A stretch of 12,366 bases of DNA from CSP1-8 sp049688015 (GCA_049688015.1 JBAVJZ010000098.1:1-12366); one strand, 5' to 3'. Counted from the stretch's first letter, positions 1 through 7,245 are shown. The notes: a model not told the origin generated them from the sequence alone. Made by a program: numbers and translations.

Positions 1-455
1 GACATCGAAAGTCCCCTCTTCCGCGAGGAGGAGGAACAGCCCGCCCATGCCGCGGAAGAACCCGCCCCCCCGGAGGAAGAGGCACAGGAGACGTTCGCGC
101 AGGAACCGACCGGACAAATCCAAACGCCGGACGAGGTTGCCGCGGACATCGAAAGTCCCCTCTTCCGCGAGGAGGAGGAACAGCCCGCGCCCGTCGCGGA
201 GGAACCGGCGGCCCCGGCAGGAGAAGAACGGGAAACCCTTGCACAGTCTCCGATGGAGGAACCGCTGCCACGCTGGGACGACATCGCCTCCGATCTCGAC
301 GCGCTTCTCAACGGGAAACGGGACCAGGAGACGTTCGCGCAGGAGCCGACCGGACAAGGCCGGACGCCGGACGAGGCCGCCGCGGACATCGAAAGTCCCC
401 TCTTCCGCGAGGAGGAGGAACAGCCCGCGCCCGTCGCGGAGGAACCGGCGGCCCC
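1..455 (+). repeat. In-frame direct repeats in the acidic linker
   Basis: A 44-base segment starting gacatcgaaagtcccctc occurs identically at 1-44, 145-188 and 385-428. A longer unit, 85-215, recurs at 325-455 with only about seven mismatches by eye (240 bp apart, a multiple of three). The unit encodes QETFAQEPTGQ, then TPDE, then DIESPLFREEEEQPAP. Because the copies match at synonymous positions as well, they look like recent in-frame duplications rather than selection on protein sequence alone. The repeats stay in the coding frame, so copy number could vary without breaking the gene. Confidence 0.9.
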
Positions 456-1611
456 CACCCTGACGCGCGACGAGGTGGACGCCGCCTTCGAAAGCATTCT
501 GGCCAAGGAGCGGGAGACCTTGCAGGAAACCCCACCTCTCGCGGAAGAAGGAGCGCTTCCGCGAGAGGCTCAGGACATCTCGTCCCCGCTTGAGCTTGGG
601 AAGGAGGGGGATATCTTCCCTCTCCAGCAGACAGGGGAAACGCCCGTCCGAAGTCCGGAGGATTTGGCGGGCGGGGAAGCGCATCCGCCGCCATTGGCGG
701 AAGAAGAATGGGACCAACCGGACCAGCACGCGACGGGGTTCCTGGACCTCGACACCGCCCTCCCCGATTTCCTGAGGAGAGGGAAAGCGGCAAGGGAGCC
801 GGGAAAACAATTCGACATCTCCGAACGACTGAGTGATACCCCCATCGGGGCCGAGGGAGAGGACGTCGCTCCCGTTTTCCCGGAACCGGACTCCCCGGAG
901 TCTCTCGCCCACAGTCTGGACCCCGCCGATTCACGTGCGGAAACGATCCAGGACCAATTGTCCGATCTTGTCGAAGGTACATCCACGGAGGAGACCTCCG
1001 TCCCGGATTCGCCCCCTCCGGAGATCCCGTCGCCACAGCCCATGGAAATCGAGAGGAAACCGGCGATCCGCCCAAGACCCTCGGCCCCTTCCGGGAAGCC
1101 GTCCATCGCGCTCCTGGCGCTCCTGTTCGTGGTTCTGGCAGGGGGAGGCGCGTACCTCGCCTTCACGGAAACCGGGCAGCAAACCCTGCGCACTCTCATC
1201 CCCAGCATGGAGTCGTTATGGCTGGGCGGAAAGGAGTCCGTCAAGCCCTACAGCATAGGCAACCTGATCGGGTACTACGAGACGGGCGACAAGGCGGGGA
1301 GGATGTTCGTCATCAAGGGAGTGGCCACCAACCAGGGACGAAAGAAGAAAAGCGGAATCCGGATCCGGGCGGAGCTGCTGGACGGCAATCACCAGACGAT
1401 CGCCGAGAAGACGGTGTACGGGGGGAACATCATCACCGGGTTGCGCTCCGCGGAGCAGGAGACAATCGAAACCGCCATGTCCAACCGCTTCGGGGACAAG
1501 CTGAGCAATGTGGACGTCGCTCCGGGGAAATCGGTTCCTTTCATGCTGGTGTTTTTCAATCCCCCGGAGGGGATCGAGGAATACCGGCTGGAAGCCCTGG
1601 ACGGAGACTAA
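1..1611 (+). CDS. DUF3426-like membrane protein with acidic repeat linker (5' end missing)
   Basis: The frame is open from base 1 to a TAA at 1609-1611, giving 536 visible residues; the N-terminus lies outside the window. Visible residues 1-360 are a low-complexity linker rich in Glu, Pro and Ala, with a repeated DIESPLFREEEEQPA segment. One TM helix follows at about residues 368-389 (core IALLALLFVVLAGGGAYL). A compact C-terminal domain (about 417-536) has the pattern FVIKGVATNQG, then ELLDG, then SVPFMLVFFNPP, as in DUF3426-type domains. Family members commonly begin with an MJ0042-type zinc ribbon. I infer one upstream but cannot see it. The layout implies a cytoplasmic N-terminal part and an extracytoplasmic C-terminal domain; the function is unknown. 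The gene converges with tatA. The domain layout is fairly sure, the family name moderately so. Confidence 0.8.
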   Translation, partial: DIESPLFREEEEQPAHAAEEPAPPEEEAQETFAQEPTGQIQTPDEVAADIESPLFREEEEQPAPVAEEPAAPAGEERETLAQSPMEEPLPRWDDIASDLDALLNGKRDQETFAQEPTGQGRTPDEAAADIESPLFREEEEQPAPVAEEPAAPTLTRDEVDAAFESILAKERETLQETPPLAEEGALPREAQDISSPLELGKEGDIFPLQQTGETPVRSPEDLAGGEAHPPPLAEEEWDQPDQHATGFLDLDTALPDFLRRGKAAREPGKQFDISERLSDTPIGAEGEDVAPVFPEPDSPESLAHSLDPADSRAETIQDQLSDLVEGTSTEETSVPDSPPPEIPSPQPMEIERKPAIRPRPSAPSGKPSIALLALLFVVLAGGGAYLAFTETGQQTLRTLIPSMESLWLGGKESVKPYSIGNLIGYYETGDKAGRMFVIKGVATNQGRKKKSGIRIRAELLDGNHQTIAEKTVYGGNIITGLRSAEQETIETAMSNRFGDKLSNVDVAPGKSVPFMLVFFNPPEGIEEYRLEALDGD

Positions 1612-1617
1612 AGAAGG

Positions 1618-1651
1618 TGCCGCCGGAGGAGCGGGACTCCGGCGAGCGGCA
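1618..1651 (-). terminator. Hairpin between convergent genes, probable tatA terminator
   Basis: A perfect 8-bp stem pairs CGCCGGAG (1621-1628) with CTCCGGCG (1637-1644) around an 8-base loop. TGC and GCA outside it can extend the stem across a bulge. Read on the minus strand, the hairpin lies 10 bases after the tatA stop and is followed by CACCTTCTTT, a weak U-rich tail. On the plus strand no U tract follows. It therefore fits a minus-strand terminator better, though it may slow transcription from both sides. Confidence 0.45.
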
Positions 1652-1660
1652 GAAAAAACC

Positions 1661-1855
1661 CTACTTGTCCTTGTTCTCCGGATTTTCCGGCTTCGTGGGA
1701 GTGACGTCGACTTCGTTCTTGTCCTTCATCGACTTTCGGAAGTTGCGAATTCCCTCCCCGAGGCCGCTTCCGATCTGCGGAAGCTTGCCCGCACCGAAGA
1801 GCAAGACGACAATCACGAGAATGATTAGGAGTTCCGGTATCCCGAGTCCGAACAT
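1661..1855 (-). CDS. tatA: Sec-independent protein translocase subunit TatA/TatE
   Basis: This 64-residue protein is a typical short TatA. It has an N-terminal TM helix (about residues 6-21, PELLIILVIVVLLFGA), the hallmark FG hinge followed by KLPQIGSGLGEGIRNF, which begins the amphipathic helix, and a charged, unstructured tail ending NPENKDK. TatA multimers form the translocation pore used with TatC for export of folded twin-arginine proteins. The start is supported by AGGAGGG about five bases before the ATG. The gene lies 62 bases after the dehydroquinate synthase II gene on the same strand. A possible own promoter is in that gap. tatC and tatB are not in the window. TatE is the only real alternative name, and the two cannot be told apart from sequence this short. 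Confidence 0.93.
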   Translation of the reverse strand: MFGLGIPELLIILVIVVLLFGAGKLPQIGSGLGEGIRNFRKSMKDKNEVDVTPTKPENPENKDK

Positions 1856-1882
1856 GCATCCCTCCTGGCCGACGGCCGTTTA

Positions 1883-1898
1883 CCCATCCATCATACCA
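1883..1898 (-). promoter_or_regulatory. Possible extended -10 promoter for tatA
   Basis: On the minus strand the sequence TGGTATGAT (1898 to 1890) is an extended -10 element: a TGn motif followed by TATGAT, which matches five of six consensus bases. No good -35 lies 16-18 bases upstream, which extended -10 promoters can tolerate. A start site near 1883 would leave about 28 bases before the tatA ATG. It would let tatA be expressed apart from the upstream aromatic and pilus genes. This rests on motif matching only. Confidence 0.35.
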
Positions 1899-1917
1899 CC
1901 CGGATAGGGTTCCCTCC

Positions 1918-2916
1918 TCAATTTTCCCGGATCGTCTCTTCCACCGCCACCCCGAAATGTCTTCCCGCACTCTCCTCCGCGAGGAGAACGGAATCCCCCA
2001 CGGACAGTTTCGCCACGGATACCGTGCGGCCGGAGCCGTCAACCAGCCGGATCGTCTCCGCATTCTGCAGGATAACGGAATGGCGGGCACCCCCGGGGCC
2101 TTCCGCCCGGACGAGCAGCAACGGCCTCCGCTCCACCTTCACCCGTCCGACGGAGGCCAGCTCCCCTTCCCCGTGATCGTTCACCAGGAGCACCTCGGAA
2201 CCGGCCGCCAGCTCCGACAAGTACCCCGTCCGCCCCGCGGGCAGCCGACAATAGGAATGTACCGCCCCCGCATTGACGCGGAAGGGCCGGGAGGAGACGT
2301 ACGGGTTTGGAATATTTTCCGCGCACACGAGAAACATCCCCGCGCTCGAGTTCCCTACCAGCATCCCCCGGCTGCCTTCGATCAGGGAGCAGGTGTCAAC
2401 GCATACCCGGTCCCCGATCCCGAGGGAAGTCACTTCGGTTATCCGCGCGGAGACAAGCGGCACCGTCCCCGCCTCGACGCGGGCCGACGACGCAAGTCGG
2501 CGCATCATTCGGGGAGAGTCCGTCTCGAGGACGATGCCATGGACTCCCTGTTCCAGCACCCCCCGGTACAAGGCGACTTCCTCGGGGGTACGGGCCACCG
2601 CGAAAATCTTCCTCCGGTGGGCCACGAGGTTTTCCAGGGGTATCACTTCCCTTTCTTCCGACCGGACCACCCAGATCATCTCCGGGGGAGAGGACAGGAC
2701 CGCCGTCTCATCCTCCTTCCCGCGCATCCGGGTGACGCGAAAATCCCTCCCCTCGCGCAGGTCCCCTTCGGAACATACCGCCGTCAGCCGGCCGAGCTCC
2801 CTGGCACTGCCTACGCAACCATCGGGAACCCAAAGGGTCTCCACTCCCGACTCGAGCGCCGCGATCGCAACCTCCTTCTCCCACGGGATGACTCGCGCCC
2901 ACAACTCCGTGCCCAT
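1918..2916 (-). CDS. 3-dehydroquinate synthase II (archaeal type, AroB')
   Basis: This 332-residue protein matches the MJ1249-type dehydroquinate synthase II family, which is unrelated to classical AroB. In that family the enzyme oxidises, deaminates and cyclises ADTH to 3-dehydroquinate using NAD+. Visible family blocks are an N-terminal WARVIPWEKEVAIAALESG, the central LVGNSSAGMFLVCAE (about 186-199), NPYVSSRPFRVNAGAVHSY (204-222) and LLVNDHGEG. I chose the ATG at 2914-2916. It overlaps the stop of the upstream ADTH synthase as TGATG, and family homology begins right after it. The in-frame GTG one codon upstream is an alternative start. The one-base overlap points to translational coupling of the two pathway steps. 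Confidence 0.92.
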   Translation of the reverse strand: MGTELWARVIPWEKEVAIAALESGVETLWVPDGCVGSARELGRLTAVCSEGDLREGRDFRVTRMRGKEDETAVLSSPPEMIWVVRSEEREVIPLENLVAHRRKIFAVARTPEEVALYRGVLEQGVHGIVLETDSPRMMRRLASSARVEAGTVPLVSARITEVTSLGIGDRVCVDTCSLIEGSRGMLVGNSSAGMFLVCAENIPNPYVSSRPFRVNAGAVHSYCRLPAGRTGYLSELAAGSEVLLVNDHGEGELASVGRVKVERRPLLLVRAEGPGGARHSVILQNAETIRLVDGSGRTVSVAKLSVGDSVLLAEESAGRHFGVAVEETIREN

Positions 2917-3719
2917 CACTTTCCCGCCTGATTCAGGATCTCCATCGCATCTTTCGTGGTTGCTCCGCCGTGAATGATCGCCGCAATGGCCCGGATCATC
3001 GACGCCGGAACCCTGTGCTGAAATACATTGCGCCCGATGGAGGCACCGGCCCCGCCCGCTTCCATCGCACCTTTCACCATTTCGAAAACTTCTCCGTCGC
3101 TCCCCATTTTCTCGCCCCCCGCGATGACAACGAGAGAGGCACACCCTTCCACCACCTCGCGAAACGTGTCGGGGCTTCCCGTGTACGGCACCTTCACGAT
3201 GTCCGCCCCCATCTCCGCCCCTACGCGCGCTGCGTGCCGGATGTACCGGACGTCGAACTCGTTACGGATCTTCGGTCCCCGCGTGTAGATCATCGCGAGG
3301 AGGGGCATCCCCCATCTCTGGCAGGCAGTGGAAACCGTTCCGAAATCCCGAAGCATCTGCGCCTCGTCCTCGGCACCGAGGTTCACGTGGATCGATACCG
3401 CATCGGCCCCCATCTGGAGGGCGTCCTCCACGGTGGCCACCAGCACCTTCCGATTCGAATCCGGGGAAAGCGCCGTGCTGGCCGAGAGATGGAGGATCAG
3501 CCCGAGGTCTTTCCCGTATCCCCGGTGCCCGAACATGGCGGCGCCCCGGTGGACGACGGCCGCATTCGCGCCCCCCTCGGCAATGAGGTTGGCTGCGGGA
3601 GGGATCTGGATGAGCCCGGGGATGGGACCGACGGTCATGCCGTGGTCAAACGGGACGATGACCGTTTTCCGGGTGTGCCGGTCAACGATTCTTTCCAGAC
3701 GGACCTTCTTGCCGATCAT
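2916..3719 (-). CDS. 2-amino-3,7-dideoxy-D-threo-hept-6-ulosonate (ADTH) synthase, AroA'
   Basis: This 267-residue class I aldolase-like TIM-barrel protein resembles MJ0400-type ADTH synthase. That enzyme joins a deoxy-hexose phosphate-derived C3 unit to L-aspartate semialdehyde to start aromatic amino acid synthesis. Visible residues are the FDHGMT motif (D25, H26), IYTRGPK with the likely catalytic Tyr145, and DIVKVPYTG with the likely Schiff-base Lys176. A C-terminal phosphate-binding region includes GGEK (201-204) and SIGRNVFQ (227-234). The start at 3717-3719 follows GAGGAAGAGG. The gene sits 26 bases after the PilT-family gene and overlaps the next gene by one base. A plain fructose-bisphosphate aldolase is possible from sequence, but pairing with dehydroquinate synthase II argues for ADTH synthase. 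Confidence 0.9.
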   Translation of the reverse strand: MIGKKVRLERIVDRHTRKTVIVPFDHGMTVGPIPGLIQIPPAANLIAEGGANAAVVHRGAAMFGHRGYGKDLGLILHLSASTALSPDSNRKVLVATVEDALQMGADAVSIHVNLGAEDEAQMLRDFGTVSTACQRWGMPLLAMIYTRGPKIRNEFDVRYIRHAARVGAEMGADIVKVPYTGSPDTFREVVEGCASLVVIAGGEKMGSDGEVFEMVKGAMEAGGAGASIGRNVFQHRVPASMIRAIAAIIHGGATTKDAMEILNQAGK

Positions 3720-3745
3720 CCTCTTCCTCTGTCGCCCGTCCGGCC

Positions 3746-5308
3746 TTACCGGTACGCTCCCTTGACCTTGAGCAGTTCGTTCAGATACGTGTGGCTGTCC
3801 GCGTACTTCAGCGCCTCCTCGTACTTCACCCTCCCGGAAGTTACGAGCTCCGCGAGGGTCCAGTCGATGCTCACCAGTTCCTCGACATTGGTCTGCATCA
3901 TGCCGCGCAGGACGTGTACCTTCCCCTCGCGAATGGCGTTCCGGACACGGAGGGAGGAACTCATCTTCTCCCACGCCAGAATGCGTCCGCTGCCGGACGC
4001 ACGCCGGAGCAGGCGTTGCGAGAAAACCACCTGGAGGCAGTCCGCCAGCTGGGCCCGCACCTGGGACTGCTGGACCGGAGGGAAGATATCGATGATCCGG
4101 TCCACGGCGGCGGTTGCATTATTGGAGTGCATCGTCGCCATGACGAGATGGCCGGTCTCCGCTGCCGACAGGGCGATGGAGAAACTCTCGAAGTCCCGAA
4201 GTTCCCCGATCACGATGACATCGGGGTTCTGCCGGAAGATGTGCCGGAGACCGTCCTCGAACGAGAGGGTGTCGGTCCCCACTTCCCGCTGGTTCACGTT
4301 CGAGTTCTTGTGCCGGTGGGTGTACTCGATCGGGTCCTCGATGGTGATGATGTTCGCCTTCCGTTCCCGGTTGATCGTATCCACGAGGTTCGCCATGGTC
4401 GTAGTTTTGCCGTGCCCGTTCGGCCCGGTGATCAGGATGATGCCTTGCTTCCGCAAGGCGTACTCCTGGAGGAACTCCGGGAGACCAAGCTCCGCGGCGG
4501 GAGGAATCTTGTCCACGACGTGGCGAGAGGTGAACGCGAGAGAACCCCGCTGTCGGTAGACGTTGCAACGGAAGCGCCCGATCCCGTCGAGGGAGAAAGC
4601 AAAATCCAGTTCGAGATTCTCCTGGAAAATCCGTTTCTGTTCCGGCGTGAGGATTTCCTGGACCATCGACTCGACATCGGCGGCCTTGAGTGCCGGAATG
4701 TCCATGCGCCGGATTTCCCCGTCCACCCGGATGGACGGGATGGCGCCGGAAGAGAGGTGGAGGTCCTGCCCGTTCCAGACGACCAGCGTCTTGAGAAGGC
4801 TCTTGATGTCGCTCTCCGCCGGAATCTGCCGCGGCAGTTTTTCCCCCGTGAGACGAAGTGGCTCCACCCCGTACCCGTCGATCTGGAATTGGCCGAGCGC
4901 CTGTTCGAAATGGGTGGCGGACAGGATCACCGGCTTCGTGGAATGCCCCGACTGGAACTCCACATCGGAAAGAGCAGTCAGGTCCGTCGGATCGACCATG
5001 CCGACCACGAGTCTCTTCCCCTCGAATCCGATGGGAAGCAATCGCCGGGACCGGACGGTGTCCAGCTTGATGAGGCGCTGGATGGAGGGGGGGACCTCAA
5101 CCCGGGTAAGATTGATGTGCTGCAGGCCCGTCTGCTCGGACAGGGAATTCAGCAGCACCTCTTCGTCGAGGTAGCCCAGCCGGATGAGGTTCTCCCCGAC
5201 CGTGCCCCCGAGCTGCCTCTGGCCGTTGAGCGCGGCCGCCAGTTGCTCCTCCGTGATCAGACCCGAAGAAACGAGAATTTCCCCGATTTTCAATTTTTTA
5301 TTCGGCAT
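3746..5308 (-). CDS. PilT-family type IV pilus ATPase with N-terminal MshEN-like domain
   Basis: The protein has 520 residues, longer than the usual PilT of about 340-380. Residues 1-140 resemble the MshEN/GSPII_E N-terminal domain of PilB and GspE (KIGEILVSSGLITEEQL, then QTGLQHINL). From about 170 onward it is PilT-like: QDLHLSSGAIPSIRVDGE, Walker A GPNGHGKTTT (295-304), Asp box ITIEDPIEYT, Walker B VIVIGELRD (364-372), His box AETGHLVMATMHSN (383-396), and the PilT-type C-terminus. It should be a cytoplasmic hexameric motor at the pilus base, most likely for retraction. The start at 5306-5308 follows GGAGGG. An ATG at 5341 lies too near the predicted promoter and has no such site. Walker A has His where Ser is usual. 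A PilU-like or MshEN-regulated role is possible. Confidence 0.88.
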   Translation of the reverse strand: MPNKKLKIGEILVSSGLITEEQLAAALNGQRQLGGTVGENLIRLGYLDEEVLLNSLSEQTGLQHINLTRVEVPPSIQRLIKLDTVRSRRLLPIGFEGKRLVVGMVDPTDLTALSDVEFQSGHSTKPVILSATHFEQALGQFQIDGYGVEPLRLTGEKLPRQIPAESDIKSLLKTLVVWNGQDLHLSSGAIPSIRVDGEIRRMDIPALKAADVESMVQEILTPEQKRIFQENLELDFAFSLDGIGRFRCNVYRQRGSLAFTSRHVVDKIPPAAELGLPEFLQEYALRKQGIILITGPNGHGKTTTMANLVDTINRERKANIITIEDPIEYTHRHKNSNVNQREVGTDTLSFEDGLRHIFRQNPDVIVIGELRDFESFSIALSAAETGHLVMATMHSNNATAAVDRIIDIFPPVQQSQVRAQLADCLQVVFSQRLLRRASGSGRILAWEKMSSSLRVRNAIREGKVHVLRGMMQTNVEELVSIDWTLAELVTSGRVKYEEALKYADSHTYLNELLKVKGAYR

Positions 5309-5356
5309 TTTCCCTCCGCTCGTCCCGTGGCGCCGGGGCAAGAAGGTATCTCCCCA

Positions 5357-5385
5357 AATCTATCCCAGCGGAGGAGGGTGGGCAA
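5357..5385 (-). promoter_or_regulatory. Putative sigma-70 promoter of the PilT/aromatic operon
   Basis: On the minus strand, TTGCCC (5385-5380) and TAGATT (5362-5357) are separated by 17 bases; each matches four of six consensus positions. Transcription would begin near 5350, leaving a leader of about 40 bases before the ATG at 5308. The site lies in the only spacer (107 bases) between this operon and the preceding hisG/DUF2400 unit. It is a motif match only. Confidence 0.4.
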
Positions 5386-5415
5386 CACCATTTTCTCCCC
5401 GGGAGATCTCTCGTG

Positions 5416-6261
5416 CTACCCGCCTGGGGGAAAAGCCGTCGTCGCTGCCGAGCAGGCGGGGGCAAGCGGGCACCGGGAGCAGGTCCCCCGGGACGCGTGA
5501 GTGCAGGCCTTCAGGATCCCGATCCGGGTAAGTACGAAGTCGAACCGGACGGGGTCCTCGGGGCACACCACCCGGAACGCATCGGTAATCTCCTCCGCCA
5601 TCCCCCAATCGGCGCTATTGCGGGCGGTGAGCCCCAGCCACTTCCCCAGCCTCGCCATGTGCGTGTCGACGGGGACAATCAGTTGCCGCGGGGCAAGAAC
5701 CGTCCAGAGCCCCAGATCCACCCCGTCTGCCTCCCGCACCATCCACCGCAGAAACAGGTTGTGCCGCTTGCAGGCAGATCCCTTGCGCGGGTCGGGGAAC
5801 AGAAAATCCCTTTCCCGGGGGATCGCGTCCCCCCACGCTTCCCGGAAGCGGGAGAGAAAGCCTCCCAGCCACACGCGCGCCCCGCCGTCTTCCCCCTCCC
5901 TGGCCCGCCGGTAGAGGGCTTCCAGCGAGCCGTTCGCGAGAAGAACCGCCCGGACGCAGAAGAGAAAACGGTGGACTCCGGCCGGGGAGATGAACCGGTG
6001 GGAAAGATCCGCGACACGGGACCGGGGGACGGGGCGGTCCCCCGTCAGGGCCGCATGGGGAGACGGGCCAAGGACCCGGAACATCCTCTCGAGAAACGCC
6101 AGGATCCGTGTCACATTGCCGAAGGCGAAGGAGGCCGCCACGAACGCCGCGACCTCGGCGTCCGTGCGGTCCGCGTACCGGTGGGGAAACCGGACGGGGT
6201 CGGTCGACAGGTCGGCTGCCCCGTACGCAAGAAGAGAGGATGCGAGCGCCTTCCGAAGATG
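5416..6261 (-). CDS. TIGR02757/DUF2400 family protein, start unresolved
   Basis: The frame ends at a TAG at 5416-5418. Homology to the TIGR02757 family starts near 6261 (HLRKALASS, then LSTDPVRFPHRY) and continues through VAASFAFGNVTRIL, KRHNLFLRWMVR, DLGLWTVL and PVDTHMARLGKWLGL. There is no ATG, GTG or TTG near 6261. The nearest upstream in-frame start is GTG 6390-6388, deep inside hisG; the nearest downstream is GTG 6141-6139, which would remove conserved sequence. The coordinate given is the homology edge, not a start codon. The PVDTH motif and four C-terminal cysteines (C-x7-C-x2-C-x5-C) resemble those of endonuclease III-type DNA glycosylases. The family's role is unproven. It follows hisG directly and is probably co-transcribed. 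Confidence 0.8.
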   Translation of the reverse strand, partial: HLRKALASSLLAYGAADLSTDPVRFPHRYADRTDAEVAAFVAASFAFGNVTRILAFLERMFRVLGPSPHAALTGDRPVPRSRVADLSHRFISPAGVHRFLFCVRAVLLANGSLEALYRRAREGEDGGARVWLGGFLSRFREAWGDAIPRERDFLFPDPRKGSACKRHNLFLRWMVREADGVDLGLWTVLAPRQLIVPVDTHMARLGKWLGLTARNSADWGMAEEITDAFRVVCPEDPVRFDFVLTRIGILKACTHASRGTCSRCPLAPACSAATTAFPPGG

Positions 6262-6272
6262 TGCGGTTTCGC

Positions 6273-7160
6273 CTACGGAATCACCTTGTTGAGCGGGTAC
6301 TCGACGATGCCCGAAGCGCCCGAATGCTTCAGCACGGGAATCAGTTCCCGCACGGTCTTTTCGTCCACGATGACCTCGAGGCTGAACCACCCCTCCTCGG
6401 ACAGCGACGACATCGTGGGGGTGTGGAGGGCGGGGAGGACCTTCAGCACCTTGTCGAGGTTGGCGCGGTTGACGTTCATCTTCACCCCGACTTTTTCCTC
6501 CGCCCGAAGAGCGCCGGTGAGGAGCATCGCGATGTTTTCGATCTTTTTTCGTTTCCACGGATCTTTCCATGCATCCCGGTTGGCGATCAGGACGGTCGTC
6601 GATTCCAGGATGGAGTCCACGATCCTCAGATTGTTCGCGCGGAGGGTGCTCCCCGTCTCGGTCAGTTCCACGATCGCGTCGGCCAGACGCGGGGCCTTCA
6701 CCTCTGTCGCTCCCCACGAGAACTCGACGTTCGCCTCGATCCCTCTCTCCCTGAGGAACCGGCGGGTGTACTGGACAAGTTCGGTGGCCACCCTCTTGCC
6801 GCCCAGATCTTCGATGCGTTTGATGGGGGACTCGTTCGGAACGGCCACCACCCACCGGACGGGGCGCAGACCCCCTTTCGCGTATTGGAGGGGGCAGACC
6901 TCCTTCACCTTGGCGTTCTGCTCCATGACCCAGTCGCGGCCGGTCAGTCCGAGATCCAGGATGCCGTCCTGCACGTAGCGGGCCATCTCCTGGGCGCGAA
7001 TCAAAAGACCGGAAAGTTCCTCGTCGTCGATGGACGGGATGTAACTGCGGGATCCCACCGATATGGTGAACCCCGCCTTACGAAAGAGCCTTATCGTGGA
7101 ATCCTGCAGGCTCCCCTTCGGAAGACCGATGGTCAGGATTCTTCCCTTTTTCTCCTTCAT
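6273..7160 (-). CDS. hisG: ATP phosphoribosyltransferase, long form
   Basis: This 295-residue enzyme joins ATP and PRPP to form phosphoribosyl-ATP, the first and committed step of histidine synthesis in the cytoplasm. Visible motifs are LPKGSLQD (13-20), LDLGLTGRDWV (69-78) and the PRPP-binding loop IVELTETGSTLRAN (163-176). A C-terminal HisG_C regulatory domain (about 220-295, VKMNVNR, then LEVIVDEK) marks the long, HisZ-independent form that is feedback-inhibited by histidine. The start follows AGAGGAG at a spacing of five bases. A good sigma-70 promoter lies just upstream. No other his genes are present, so HisG is encoded apart from the rest of its pathway. Confidence 0.96.
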   Translation of the reverse strand: MKEKKGRILTIGLPKGSLQDSTIRLFRKAGFTISVGSRSYIPSIDDEELSGLLIRAQEMARYVQDGILDLGLTGRDWVMEQNAKVKEVCPLQYAKGGLRPVRWVVAVPNESPIKRIEDLGGKRVATELVQYTRRFLRERGIEANVEFSWGATEVKAPRLADAIVELTETGSTLRANNLRIVDSILESTTVLIANRDAWKDPWKRKKIENIAMLLTGALRAEEKVGVKMNVNRANLDKVLKVLPALHTPTMSSLSEEGWFSLEVIVDEKTVRELIPVLKHSGASGIVEYPLNKVIP

Positions 7161-7196
7161 GGCGCTCCTCTCATGCGATAAAAGGTAAAGGCAGAT

Positions 7197-7225
7197 ATAG
7201 TACCCGGGGATCGGGTTTCTGGCAA
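7197..7225 (-). promoter_or_regulatory. Putative sigma-70 promoter of hisG
   Basis: On the minus strand TTGCCA (7225-7220, five of six consensus bases) and TACTAT (7202-7197, four of six) are 17 bases apart. Transcription would start near 7190, giving a leader of about 30 bases. That is too short for a histidine-leader attenuator, and no run of His codons is seen there. Confidence 0.5.
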
Positions 7226-7245
7226 TCGCTTGTTGACAACCCGAT
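7210..7245. promoter_or_regulatory. Inverted repeat over the hisG -35, possible operator
   Basis: ATCGGGTT (7210-7217) and AACCCGAT (7238-7245) form a perfect 8-bp inverted repeat around 20 bases. GGGG just before the left arm and a CCCC a few bases after the right arm add to the symmetry. The repeat brackets the hisG -35 and sits between the divergent hisG and glycosyltransferase genes. A dimeric regulator could bind here. No regulator gene is in the window. Confidence 0.35.

Noticed and set aside
1..455. CRISPR-like or mobile repeat array
   Set aside because: The repeats are unequal in length and spacing, direct, and keep the coding frame of one protein; there are no spacers of constant size.
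308..1244. Minus-strand open frames opposite the repeat linker
   Set aside because: The Arg/Pro/Gly- or Ser-rich translations reflect the acidic linker read backwards; no start site or domain supports them.
5388..5408. TCTCC/GGAGA palindrome after the DUF2400 stop as a terminator
   Set aside because: The stem is only about five base pairs and no U tract follows on the minus strand.
2970..5500. Long plus-strand open frames (2970-4559 and 3791-5500)
   Set aside because: They lie opposite well-recognised genes (ADTH synthase and PilT-family ATPase), have no family signatures, and are the usual result of high GC content.
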